A DNA stretch of 64,000 bases from the NCBI RefSeq assembly GCF_033096445.1, contig NZ_AP028155.1, forward strand, positions 3,353,880-3,417,879. The letters run 5' to 3'. Source of the DNA: Butyricimonas faecihominis. GTDB taxonomy: Bacteria > Bacteroidota > Bacteroidia > Bacteroidales > Marinifilaceae. Each line of letters starts with the position of its first letter. Within the stretch, counting starts at the first letter, position 1. Below, piece by piece: positions 15,257 to 26,818 of this stretch. The translations under genes and the position numbers were made by a program. The notes beneath the pieces are model-generated. The model did not search any database, was not told the origin of the DNA, and saw nothing but the letters and a program-made list of their open reading frames with translations.

Positions 15257-18200
15257 TTAAAAAGTTACAGATACAGATGCCGATACCATACGCGCAAAAG
15301 GATATTCGATACCTCGTTCCTCTTTCACACTTGATATCCGGAACACATCATTCATATTCACCTGCAAACGCAAGGCTGAAAAACCGGCTTTTTCAATCCA
15401 TTCTTTTGGGAAATCATAACCGGCTGAAAAAGACTCCCCTTTCAGGAAATTAGAACGCTGCACAAAACGCGAAGACATTTGTGTTGTCTCGGTTAGAGAG
15501 ATTCCCTTGAACCGGGCGTGTTGTCCGGGCTTTTCCCAACGGTTATACAATGCACGCTTATCTTGGTTGTATTTCAAGTTTTCTTCGGAAATATTTTCCA
15601 CTTTAGTATACAATGCCTCGTTGAAGACATCACCTCCCAAACTATAGCGTAGATGTGCAGAGAAGGAAAATCCTTTATAATACAGCGTAGTACCAATAAC
15701 TCCTTCCAAATCAGGTTCTGTATCTCCTACTTGGACCTCATCTTTTGTCTCATACGTATAAGTATATGTACCATCTTTTTTCAAAAATACTTCTTTACCA
15801 CTCGCTGGGTCTATTCCCAAAGAGCGTACTGCCCACAATGCAGTAGGACTACCGCCATCGTAATAACGCACTAAGCTTGTATTTTCATTTTGCGCATTAA
15901 ACTGACTCAAGCTATTGCCAATATTCCGGTATTCAGACTTTTGGTGACGGAAATTCAAACTCAGATTCCAGTTGATACCTTCCTCCGGGCGGTAAATCGG
16001 CGAATATTTAACCGTAGCACTGTACCCCGTGTTCCATTGCTCTCCGATATTTGTAGCTATCGTTTTTGTACCAACCGAAGAAGGCAAACCGATTACAGCC
16101 AACAATGGGTCGGTTCTTTTCTGATAATAGTCGAAGTTTATATTGAAACGATTCCTCAACAAAGCAATATCAGCACCCACATTCATGTCTAATGTTTTTT
16201 GCCATTTCAAGTCGGGATTACCAAATGCATCTACCAATAAACTTGTTCCAAAGTTATTAGAACTCCAATTATTAAAAGAATACGTGGTATACGATTGATA
16301 AGCATCAAAATTTTGATTACCAGGATTACCGATTGATGCCCTCACTTTCAATAAGGTCATCCATTCAGCATTTTGCAAGAAGCTTTCGTTGTGAATATTC
16401 CATGCCACCCCTACCGACCACGTTTCGGTATAACGTTTATTACTCCCAAAAACCGAAGCTCCATCTAAACGAATATTTGCATCAAACAAATAGCGGTTGT
16501 CGAAAGCATACCCCATATTCAAATACCAACTGTTGGAGCGGGTAACCGTTTCCGTGTAGTCCGGTTTACCGCCATTCGGGAAACTGGTGGCAAAAGACGG
16601 ACGGGTAAAATCACCTACAGGAAAGCCCACCGCCTCGAAAGCCTCTGTCTTCAACTCAGACGAACGGAAGTTCGCCCCCAATACAGCATTTAATTGATGT
16701 ACGTCATTGAACAATTTACCATAAGTCACAGTTAACTCCCCATCATAGATCCAAGTATCGTAATCCGTCGATTTATAACTCCCCCGTTGGGTTTGAGCCA
16801 CACCATCAAAAGAAGTATGCTCAGGGGATAGAAAATACTCAGCCTTTTCCGATTTTTTCTCCAAACTGATACGCCCTCGTACCATCACTTCTTCCACTGG
16901 ACGGTATTCTGCATTAAATTTATTGATAAAGCTCATACCTTTTTGACGATCATAACTGTTCAGACTTGCATTGTACAATGGATTCTCAACCGTATAGTGC
17001 TGTCGATTAACAGTATAATATTCTTCTAAATAACGGGTAACATTGCCATTTTCGTCATATTTTTCAAAATAAGGATTTGCTTTTGCATACTCTGAAAAAT
17101 TTACCGTCGGATTTTCTTTTTTCGTATAATCAAATGACATCTTGTTGAAAAAACGGAATTTTCCTTTTCGATAATTCAACTCAAAATTCATACCGATAAC
17201 GTCATTTCCCGAATTTTTCATCACTCCGTCTGTTCCATTATAGGTAACACCCAAACCATAACGTACTGCATTGTCACCTCCTTCTGCATAAATATTGTGT
17301 TTATGCACCAATGCCACTCGTAACGGTTCACTTAACCAATAAGTATTAACTCCTCTTGCTACATTCGCACGATGAAGATTATACAAACTATCCAGAAATA
17401 ATTGTTCTTGGGCATCATATGTATAATCCGATTTGTAAAAACCAGCTTTCTGTTCAAATTCCAATTTCTCACGTGCATTCATCAAATTATAATCCGACAA
17501 ATCGGGAATAGACAAAGAAAAATTACCATTGTATGACACTCGAAATGTTCCTGGTTCAGGCTGTTTAGTCTCAATCACAACAACGCCATTTGCAGCTTTC
17601 GAACCATACAAAGCCGTGGACGCAGCATCTTTCAATATTGTTACAGATTGCACACGGTCCATATTCAAATTTACCACCGTTTGCAAATCAGTCTCGAAAC
17701 CATCAAGGATAAACAATGGCTGATTCGGATCAGTATCATATTGTTCTTTCAATCCTACAACACTACTTTTACCACGAATTTCGATATCCGGTAAGCGATT
17801 AGGGTCAGAACCATAATCATTATTCTCCATAATCACGAAAGAAGGATCTAGTGTCTTCAAACTCTGAATCAAATTTTGTGTTCCAACCATCTTCAACTCT
17901 TCTTTCTTGAATGTAGCAGTGGAACCCGTAAAACTCTCTTTTTTACGCTGAAAAATACCAGTCACGACCACCTCATCCATCTCACTTACCTCATCTTCCA
18001 GCGTGATGTTAAGTTCTGATTGACCAGCCCATTTCACCTCCTTCGTTTTCATTCCCACAAACGAAAATATCAGAGTAACAGTATCCTGTTTTAGAATATT
18101 CATGGAATAATTTCCATCCATATCGGTCGCAGTCCCTACACTCGTCCCTTTAATCATAACTGTCACCCCAGGTAAAACGCCACCTTTTGAATCTTTCACC

Positions 18201-18604
18201 ACTCCTTTAAGAACCACGCTTTCCTTCTTCTCCGGTTCATTATTAACCTTCTTGACAGAGATCAGGATTGTCTGATCTTCAATCTCATATTGTAAAGATG
18301 TATTTCGTAAACACAACTTCAACACATCTTCTACCGAGGCTTCACTTACTTTCAAACTCACATTTTTCACCCCTTGTACATCCTGTTTATTATACAAAAT
18401 ATAATACCCAGATTGTGCATGTAACTCTTTTAACACCTGTTCCAAGCTTACATCTTGAACCTCCATCTTAATTTGTTTCTGACTATACGTCGGTATTGCA
18501 AACGCAAACACCGGCAACAACACCATAAGCATAACAAGTTTCATCACTAGCATTTTTTTTCCACGCCATCGCCATGGATGGAGAATTAATTCATCTTTTT
18601 TCAT
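15257..18604 (-). CDS. SusC/RagA-family TonB-linked outer-membrane protein with STN domain
   Basis: This 1115-residue protein has, in order, a signal peptide (about 18-42, ending IPTYSQ), an STN (secretin/TonB N-terminal) domain at about 45-115 ('IKMEVQDVSLEQVLKELHAQ'), a carboxypeptidase-regulatory-like domain ('LKGVVKDSKGGVLPGVTVMI'), a plug with 'MDRVQSVTILKDAASTALYG', and the barrel ending 'FARMVSASVSVTF'. In this protein class the STN domain contacts the FecR anti-sigma factor; here fecR and an ECF sigma gene lie directly upstream, completing the signalling set. The barrel partner is the SusD at 13805. The Carboxypept-reg domain is very like that of the SusC at 3739 ('SFVGMKTKEVKW' is shared). 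The ligand is unknown. Confidence 0.95.
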   Translation of the reverse strand: MKKDELILHPWRWRGKKMLVMKLVMLMVLLPVFAFAIPTYSQKQIKMEVQDVSLEQVLKELHAQSGYYILYNKQDVQGVKNVSLKVSEASVEDVLKLCLRNTSLQYEIEDQTILISVKKVNNEPEKKESVVLKGVVKDSKGGVLPGVTVMIKGTSVGTATDMDGNYSMNILKQDTVTLIFSFVGMKTKEVKWAGQSELNITLEDEVSEMDEVVVTGIFQRKKESFTGSTATFKKEELKMVGTQNLIQSLKTLDPSFVIMENNDYGSDPNRLPDIEIRGKSSVVGLKEQYDTDPNQPLFILDGFETDLQTVVNLNMDRVQSVTILKDAASTALYGSKAANGVVVIETKQPEPGTFRVSYNGNFSLSIPDLSDYNLMNAREKLEFEQKAGFYKSDYTYDAQEQLFLDSLYNLHRANVARGVNTYWLSEPLRVALVHKHNIYAEGGDNAVRYGLGVTYNGTDGVMKNSGNDVIGMNFELNYRKGKFRFFNKMSFDYTKKENPTVNFSEYAKANPYFEKYDENGNVTRYLEEYYTVNRQHYTVENPLYNASLNSYDRQKGMSFINKFNAEYRPVEEVMVRGRISLEKKSEKAEYFLSPEHTSFDGVAQTQRGSYKSTDYDTWIYDGELTVTYGKLFNDVHQLNAVLGANFRSSELKTEAFEAVGFPVGDFTRPSFATSFPNGGKPDYTETVTRSNSWYLNMGYAFDNRYLFDANIRLDGASVFGSNKRYTETWSVGVAWNIHNESFLQNAEWMTLLKVRASIGNPGNQNFDAYQSYTTYSFNNWSSNNFGTSLLVDAFGNPDLKWQKTLDMNVGADIALLRNRFNINFDYYQKRTDPLLAVIGLPSSVGTKTIATNIGEQWNTGYSATVKYSPIYRPEEGINWNLSLNFRHQKSEYRNIGNSLSQFNAQNENTSLVRYYDGGSPTALWAVRSLGIDPASGKEVFLKKDGTYTYTYETKDEVQVGDTEPDLEGVIGTTLYYKGFSFSAHLRYSLGGDVFNEALYTKVENISEENLKYNQDKRALYNRWEKPGQHARFKGISLTETTQMSSRFVQRSNFLKGESFSAGYDFPKEWIEKAGFSALRLQVNMNDVFRISSVKEERGIEYPFARMVSASVSVTF

Positions 18605-18680
18605 ACATTTGTTTAATTTTTACTTAATGCTCGCATCAAATGCCAATCCGAGGCGAGTTTTAAAATTACAATAGTCCGGT

Positions 18681-18705
18681 AAGTCCTTAAAAACTTAGCG
18701 GACTT
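18681..18705 (-). promoter_or_regulatory. Stem-loop at the fecR stop codon / susC leader
   Basis: AAGTCC (18681-18686) pairs with GGACTT (18700-18705). The fecR TAA (18697-18695) lies in the loop. Stem-loops at the same fecR-susC junction also occur at 36661-36689 and 51004-51028. The stem is short; its meaning comes mainly from the repeat at three loci. Confidence 0.4.
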
Positions 18706-19870
18706 CTTTTATTACAATCTTTTTACCTTCTATCAAATAATCAATATTTTGAGTTTTTTTCAACATACCCAATATCTTAGAAATATTCTCGTATTTTCGA
18801 ATTACCCCATAAAATATTTTTTCTTTCAATTCCGGTGTTTCAATAATAATATCCACATCATACCAACGGGCCAATTTCTTCATTATAGTAACCAAATCTT
18901 CCTCGTCAAAAATGAAAAGTTTATCTTTCCATCCGATATAATTCTCAACATTTACTTCCCGCATAGATATCTTTCCAATATTCTTATCCATTTCCGCCTG
19001 ATGCCCCGGTGTCAACAAAACAGTTTTATCAGATTGATCCAACACTACCCGTACACTACCCGAGACCAAAGTTGTCTGCACTTTAGCTTCATCCCCATAA
19101 GCCATCACATTAAATGAAGTTCCTAAAACACATACACTCTGTCCTCCCCCATGTACTTCAAAAGGCTTGTCAGAAGGAGAAACTTCAAAATAAGCCTCTC
19201 CCTCAAGATACACCTCTCGTTTTTCCCCGATAAAACTAACCGGATATCGTAAACGGGTATCAGAATTTAGCCATACCCGAGAACCATCGGATAAGATCAG
19301 TTGATATTCGCCTCCCCGGGGAATAATAATGGTGTTATATTCCAGAGCGGATGGATTACCCGAGTGGCCTTGTTTATAGGCAAGACGATTGGAATCATTC
19401 GTTACTACAGTTCCTTCCAATTGTAATTGCCCTAGATTTTTCCCTAGACCTAGTTCCAGTTTCCGCCCGTCAGCCATCTCTAGCACGGCACATTCTTTAC
19501 CAGGAATAATATCTGTAGCTAACGGAGATATTTCTTCTTTCTCCATCATGAATAAAAATACACTTCCGGCAATAAGTGGTATTAATAAAATTGCAGCAAT
19601 TTGTTTTACCCGCCGAATAAGACGAATACGCTTTCCCTGTTTACCTACTGAAAACATTACTCGTTCTTTCAATGCTTCTAATGAATAATTTTCATATTCT
19701 TGCAACCGCCCCATCAAATAATTCCGCTCTACCAGCCGTTCATAAAATAGTCGGTGCTCGTCACTCTCATGGATCCATTCCTCCAACATCTTTTCCTCCT
19801 CTTGCTGAATAGTACCATTCAACCGAGCTACAACCCATGAGGCTATTTTCAAATTATTATCATCATGCAT
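18695..19870 (-). CDS. FecR-family anti-sigma factor
   Basis: This 391-residue single-pass inner-membrane regulator has a cytoplasmic N-terminal part of about 85 residues ('EEKMLEEWIHESDEHRLFYE') that should bind the ECF sigma factor. A membrane segment follows at about 90-107 ('IAAILLIPLIAGSVFLFMM'), then a periplasmic FecR domain ('YNTIIIPRGGEYQLILSDGS', 'RVWLNSDTRLRYPVSF', 'YLEGEAYFEV', 'VLGTSFNVMAY'), and a C-terminal DUF4974-like domain ('KLARWYDVDI', 'FYGVIRKYENISKIL'). It lies between the sigma gene and the STN-SusC gene. In studied cases, ligand-loaded SusC acts through STN on FecR to release the sigma. Confidence 0.93.
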   Translation of the reverse strand: MHDDNNLKIASWVVARLNGTIQQEEEKMLEEWIHESDEHRLFYERLVERNYLMGRLQEYENYSLEALKERVMFSVGKQGKRIRLIRRVKQIAAILLIPLIAGSVFLFMMEKEEISPLATDIIPGKECAVLEMADGRKLELGLGKNLGQLQLEGTVVTNDSNRLAYKQGHSGNPSALEYNTIIIPRGGEYQLILSDGSRVWLNSDTRLRYPVSFIGEKREVYLEGEAYFEVSPSDKPFEVHGGGQSVCVLGTSFNVMAYGDEAKVQTTLVSGSVRVVLDQSDKTVLLTPGHQAEMDKNIGKISMREVNVENYIGWKDKLFIFDEEDLVTIMKKLARWYDVDIIIETPELKEKIFYGVIRKYENISKILGMLKKTQNIDYLIEGKKIVIKEVR

Positions 19871-19955
19871 ACCCTGTCATTTTTACATTTCACACAAAGA
19901 ACGACCACACTTCTCAAAAAGATGACAAGAAGCAGATTTTTTTTCAAAAAAAAAT

Positions 19956-20564
19956 TCAATTAAATAAATCCACCATTCCCAAAAGTACCAAAAGAATACC
20001 CATGCTAAAGCGTTTTTTTAATACAGCCATAGCTCTCTGTTTCTGAGTCCGAACCGTATTGATCGATATAGATAACGAATCTGCTATTTCCTGATTACTT
20101 AATCCTTCCAATCCTAATCGGAATACACGTCTACATTCTGGAGGTAATTCGTCAATTGCCCGATAAATTTCCCCGAGCACCTCTTCTTCAATCATTTTCT
20201 CATCCAAAGAATCCTCACTTAACTCTTGTATCAACGCCGCTTCATGTTTATGAACGACCTGCTCATGCTTTAATAAATCCAAACATTTATTACGAGCCGT
20301 CTGGTAAAGAAAAACCCGAATCGGAAGTAAGGACATAAAATCTTGACGTCTCTCCCACAGGGTTACGAAACTTTCCTGCACAATATCTTCAGAGAAAGTA
20401 CTATTCTTAAGAATTGAATTACAATAAAAATAAAGAGATTTCCCATATGTATCCAAGAAAAAAGCAAAAGCATACTCATCACCATCCTGTAATCGCCTTA
20501 CAAGGTAGTCCACATTATGCTTAAACTTTCTATATCGCATCTCCTTATCCATCAAACACTCCAT
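19956..20564 (-). CDS. ECF RNA polymerase sigma factor
   Basis: This 202-residue protein has region 2 near 'RLQDGDEYAFAFFLDTYG', with 'SEDIVQESFVTLWERRQDF' as the -10 recognition helix area. Region 4 follows with 'AIDELPPECRRVFRLGLEGL' and the helix-turn-helix 'LSNQEIADSLSISINTVRTQ'. It is the first gene of the operon and should recruit polymerase to the promoter of the SusC gene downstream when FecR releases it. An internal ATG at 20552 (MDKEMRY) is an alternative start. CATCTTTG at 20590-20583, one base off TAnnTTTG, is the likely -7 box. Confidence 0.93.
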   Translation of the reverse strand: MECLMDKEMRYRKFKHNVDYLVRRLQDGDEYAFAFFLDTYGKSLYFYCNSILKNSTFSEDIVQESFVTLWERRQDFMSLLPIRVFLYQTARNKCLDLLKHEQVVHKHEAALIQELSEDSLDEKMIEEEVLGEIYRAIDELPPECRRVFRLGLEGLSNQEIADSLSISINTVRTQKQRAMAVLKKRFSMGILLVLLGMVDLFN

Positions 20565-20744
20565 TTCTAATCATGGATGAAACAAAGATGCGAAAAAAAA
20601 CATATAAAAAAAAATTGTCCAAAATGAACACAGCCAAAGACAATACAATAAAACATTATGAATCAAAACAATCGACATATCGTCAATAACAAACGATTTC
20701 TCCTAAATATACAATTTAGACACTAGTGAAATACGTTTAACAAA

Positions 20745-21683
20745 TTAACAAGTCGGCTTTCTCTTTATCGGGAGTTTCGGGAAAAGTTTCCTAAAACGTA
20801 CTAAATAAGTCGTAACATTACTTCCCGCAACGATAATGGTCACGGCAAAAACAATCATCATAATACCACATCCCACTCTCACGGTTAAAGGTTCCCCGAA
20901 AACCGTCACCCCGAAAAATACCGCTGTCAAAGGCTCCAAAGCCCCTAAAATAGCGGTTGGGGTCGAACCGATATACTGGATGGCCTGAGTGGTACAAAGA
21001 AATGATATAGCAGTCGGGAACACGGCCAAGGCAACCAAATTACCCCACAGATACCACGTGTCTACCACACGCAGACTGGCCCCAAAATCAACACGAACCA
21101 AAAACAGAGACAACCCGAAAACTAAAACATAGAACGTCAGCTTCAGTGTCGCAATCTCTCGCAACAAGGGTCTATTCACAGCGACAATGTAAATGGCATA
21201 TGACAAGGCCGAGGCGATAACGAGAATCACTCCCGTCAGACTCAACACCGAACCATCCTCCCCCTTGTAAAGCAAGGCAATACCACCCAACGCCAGCATG
21301 ATACACAAAATTGTTTGTAACGTCAGTTTCTCTTTAAAGAGAAAGGCCATGATTAAGGCTACCATGATCGGGTAAACGAACAACAAGGTCGATGCAATAC
21401 CGGCTGCCATGTAATTATAACTCTGAAACAAGGTAAGTGACGAGAGTGCCACCAGCAATCCCATGATAATTAACGGAAGTATTTCTTTTCGCTTCAATTT
21501 GAAATCTCTTCCCCGCAACTTAATCATCGCACCCAACACCGGGATAGCAAACAAGTACCTGAAAAAAAGAACTGAATCCGGGTTCATCCCCGCCTCGTAC
21601 AGGGGAAGGGCAAACAAGGGATTCATCCCGTAAGTTGCTGCCGCAATGACCCCTAACACGTATCCTTTAGCTTTTACATTCAT
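20745..21683 (-). CDS. EamA/DMT-family membrane transporter
   Basis: This 312-residue inner-membrane protein has about ten hydrophobic helices arranged as two EamA repeats: 'YVLGVIAAATYGMNPLFALP' begins the first and 'LTGVILVIASALSYAIYIVA' the second. Each ends in a helix of the kind 'ALEPLTAVFFGVTVFGEPLT'. EamA proteins export amino acids, metabolites or other small molecules; the substrate cannot be told here. A basic tail ('KLFPKLPIKRKPTC') follows the last helix. It is a single gene, transcribed divergently from the beta-galactosidase. A TATCTTTG -7 box (21720-21713) lies 30 bases before the start. Confidence 0.9.
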   Translation of the reverse strand: MNVKAKGYVLGVIAAATYGMNPLFALPLYEAGMNPDSVLFFRYLFAIPVLGAMIKLRGRDFKLKRKEILPLIIMGLLVALSSLTLFQSYNYMAAGIASTLLFVYPIMVALIMAFLFKEKLTLQTILCIMLALGGIALLYKGEDGSVLSLTGVILVIASALSYAIYIVAVNRPLLREIATLKLTFYVLVFGLSLFLVRVDFGASLRVVDTWYLWGNLVALAVFPTAISFLCTTQAIQYIGSTPTAILGALEPLTAVFFGVTVFGEPLTVRVGCGIMMIVFAVTIIVAGSNVTTYLVRFRKLFPKLPIKRKPTC

Positions 21684-21712
21684 AACTGTAAATGATTACA
21701 TTAAATTGGCAA

Positions 21713-21720
21713 CAAAGATA
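21713..21720 (-). promoter_or_regulatory. -7 box of the EamA gene
   Basis: On the minus strand the site reads TATCTTTG, a full TAnnTTTG match 30 bases before the ATG at 21683. No clear TTG is found at the expected -33 distance. Confidence 0.45.
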
Positions 21721-21836
21721 TAGTTTTGTTTGTCATCATGAATGATCATTCTGTTCAAATTATTTTCTTGACACACGCTATATTGAAGGTTTGAAGAAAC
21801 AGATTACCACTTTTAACAAAAAAACACTATCTTTAG

Positions 21837-25094
<3,258 letters not shown>

Positions 25095-25100
25095 AAAATA

Positions 25101-25134
25101 AATGAAGTCGTACTTTCATCGGTACGACTTCATT
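25101..25134. terminator. Strong hairpin terminator after beta-galactosidase
   Basis: AATGAAGTCGTAC (25101-25113) pairs perfectly with GTACGACTTCATT (25122-25134) around an eight-base loop, seven bases after the stop. There is no long T run, but the 13-bp stem is strong. It may also end transcription of the convergent sigma remnant. Confidence 0.7.
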
Positions 25135-25138
25135 CATC

Positions 25139-25400
25139 TCACACGATTCTCATGATCTGCAACCAGAAAAATAAACCACCTAGGCGACTCTTTAATCTAT
25201 AAATAGCCTCCCTTTTACAAGCTCGCACGTCTTTTTCCGGAAGAGAAAGAATTTCTGCAATTTCCTTGTTATTCCTACCTTGAAAGTATAACCAAAATAT
25301 CTCCCTGCAATCTTCAGGTAATTCCGTAATAGCTAAATACAACTCTTGATAAATATCTTCCCGTACCAAATTAAAACCCTTTCGTCCAAATGATCACGGA
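25139..25400 (-). pseudogene. ECF sigma factor remnant (region 4 only)
   Basis: The frame 'LVREDIYQELYLAITELPED', 'CREIFWLYFQGRNNKEIAEI', 'LSLPEKDVRACKREAIYRLK' is the C-terminal half of an ECF sigma and aligns closely to the intact sigma at 52303 ('LMREEIYRELYLAVRELPDR'). Region 2 is absent: the same frame has a TGA just upstream (about 25399). The only start available is TTG at 25369, giving 76 residues. The promoter is kept (25401-25431) and is almost the same as that of the 52303 gene, so the internal part was deleted rather than the gene being cut at an end. A region-4-only peptide could still be made, but it cannot act as a normal sigma. Confidence 0.75.
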
Positions 25401-25431
25401 CAAATATAAAACATTCTTTCCAACAAACAAA
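25401..25431 (-). promoter_or_regulatory. Intact promoter in front of the sigma remnant
   Basis: On the minus strand TTTG (25431-25428), 19 bases, TATATTTG (25408-25401). The same layout is before the sigma gene at 52866, and flanking bases are similar (GACAAATATAAAA on the plus strand in both). Confidence 0.65.
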
Positions 25432-25670
25432 ACCCTATATAGTGGATAAAGTTTATAGACTGATAAAGAATGTAAAGTTAGCCCTAAAACAGGAACAAGT
25501 TGAAAAAATTAAACAGGATTTATTCCTGCGCAAGGCCTTAAGTTCTCTACCCACAAAGAGACCTCCGCACATATTTCCAGCACAATTTCTTTTGTTTTCT
25601 ACACGACCTGCATAACCAATCAAGGCATCAATTGACTCAAAAGTATTTTCAAATGAGTCTGAAAAAAGAA

Positions 25671-26153
25671 TCACTCGTTCAACAATTTATCTCTTTCCGC
25701 TCTCAAAACCATTTCCAAATCTACCCATTCTGGGTACCTGTTACTTTTAAGATACCAAATTCCATTTTCAAACAAGTAAATGTAATCTTCCTCCTTTTCT
25801 GGCATTTCATCATACACTATTGGTTTTTCATCAGTCCAAACGCCATCCGGATAACAAATATATTGCATCAGCATCGTTCCAAGAATAGAAGATACATTAC
25901 CACCTAATAATAGATTTATAATCTTATCGTAATCATTATAGATATAATACAAATACACGCCCATTCCCGATGGATAACTATCGTAATTATGATAGATCAT
26001 AATGTACCTTTTAGACAATTCAACCCACTCTACTTTATCCACCCCAGCCATATCACAAGTAATTCCAAGTGGTAGACGTGAAGGTTCAAATTTCATCTTT
26101 TTACCAATATCTTCGTCTTTCAACTTTAATACAATACTTGCTCTCGTACTCAT
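25671..26153 (-). CDS. Small 'MSTRA'-type protein of unknown function
   Basis: This 160-residue cytoplasmic protein starts 'MSTRASIVLKLKDEDIG' and has 'RYIMIYHNYDSYPSGMGVYL' near its middle. The combination of MSTR(A/S) at the N-terminus and an aromatic 'HxDGYP/DSYPxG' motif is seen in a loose group of phage, plasmid and conjugative-element proteins, whose role is not known. The C-terminal part ('IYLFENGIWYLKSNRYPEW') is rich in aromatic residues. It stands alone with its own promoter (26183-26213), in a region of non-coding and remnant DNA, which fits a former mobile element. No signal peptide or membrane segment is seen. The family link is from memory of the motif only. Confidence 0.55.
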   Translation of the reverse strand: MSTRASIVLKLKDEDIGKKMKFEPSRLPLGITCDMAGVDKVEWVELSKRYIMIYHNYDSYPSGMGVYLYYIYNDYDKIINLLLGGNVSSILGTMLMQYICYPDGVWTDEKPIVYDEMPEKEEDYIYLFENGIWYLKSNRYPEWVDLEMVLRAERDKLLNE

Positions 26154-26182
26154 GATTATTCTCGTGTTTAAACTTCTACAAG

Positions 26183-26213
26183 CAAAAGTATGAATATTTT
26201 ACTTGAATATCAA
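26183..26213 (-). promoter_or_regulatory. Promoter of the MSTRA-type gene
   Basis: On the minus strand TTG (26213-26211), 20 bases, TACTTTTG (26190-26183). The ATG at 26153 lies 29 bases downstream. Confidence 0.55.
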
Positions 26214-26778
26214 TTTATATTAACGTGAGTTCGATATAAGAACAGATTTATATCCCTGAATAATACGAGTATAGCATTACACGAGAGAGAAAACCGCCGT
26301 GAGAACACGCTCCAATGTTTCAATGTAGCGCCTCCTCCCCCGTCCAAATACGTACATTTAGCTTGGAAATCTTGATGTTTCAGACACGAATAACGAGATC
26401 TGTCAAAATGCAATTCCTAGGGAAATACCGGGGAAGAACCGTAGAAGATAGGGATCACCTTCGGTTCACTCTCGGTACACCTTCGTTACACTCTCGCTCA
26501 CAAGCAACCAAAGACCGAGAATGAACCGGAAGTGATCCAAGAGTATCCCGGAAGTACCCTCTTCCATCCTTAGGAAAACTAAAAGATAAAAGTTGATGAA
26601 ACCTGTCACTTGCTAACCTGTAACTCGCCGAAGGCGAATCCCGACTGGGATCTAAATGCTCGCCCGATTATCGCCACCATTTTAACAGATAGAAAACAAA
26701 AATAACATACTCGAATATCCCGTCAACCGGACCAATAACGAGCCTATTCATGCTCAAGAATAATATTTCGGGCCACTA
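26214..26778. other. Non-coding stretch with a long imperfect inverted repeat
   Basis: No credible gene is seen on either strand. The main structure is an inverted repeat with arms 26452-26476 and 26514-26538 (22 of 25 pair; outer end GGATCAC/GTGATCC, inner end CTCGGT/ACCGAG) and a 37-base loop. The loop begins with a rough tandem copy of the left arm (ACACCTTCGTTACACTCTCGC). Further on, CTCGCCGAAGGCGA near 26627 is a small palindrome. This may be the remains of a small mobile or repeat element. Confidence 0.5.
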
Positions 26779-26802
26779 TATCCCCGGCAAAAGCCGGGGA
26801 TA
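26779..26802 (-). terminator. Hairpin at the end of the second redox SusCD operon
   Basis: TATCCCCGGC (26779-26788) pairs perfectly with GCCGGGGATA (26793-26802) around AAAA. It lies 16 bases after the stop of the last TlpA-like gene (26819). The stem is very GC-rich; no T run follows on the minus strand. Confidence 0.65.
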
Positions 26803-26818
26803 AGGGATACATCACCTA

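Noticed and set aside
3739-20564. Classical polysaccharide utilisation loci
   Set aside because: No glycoside hydrolase, lyase, esterase or sulfatase is present in these operons; the only such enzyme is the separate beta-galactosidase at 21864.
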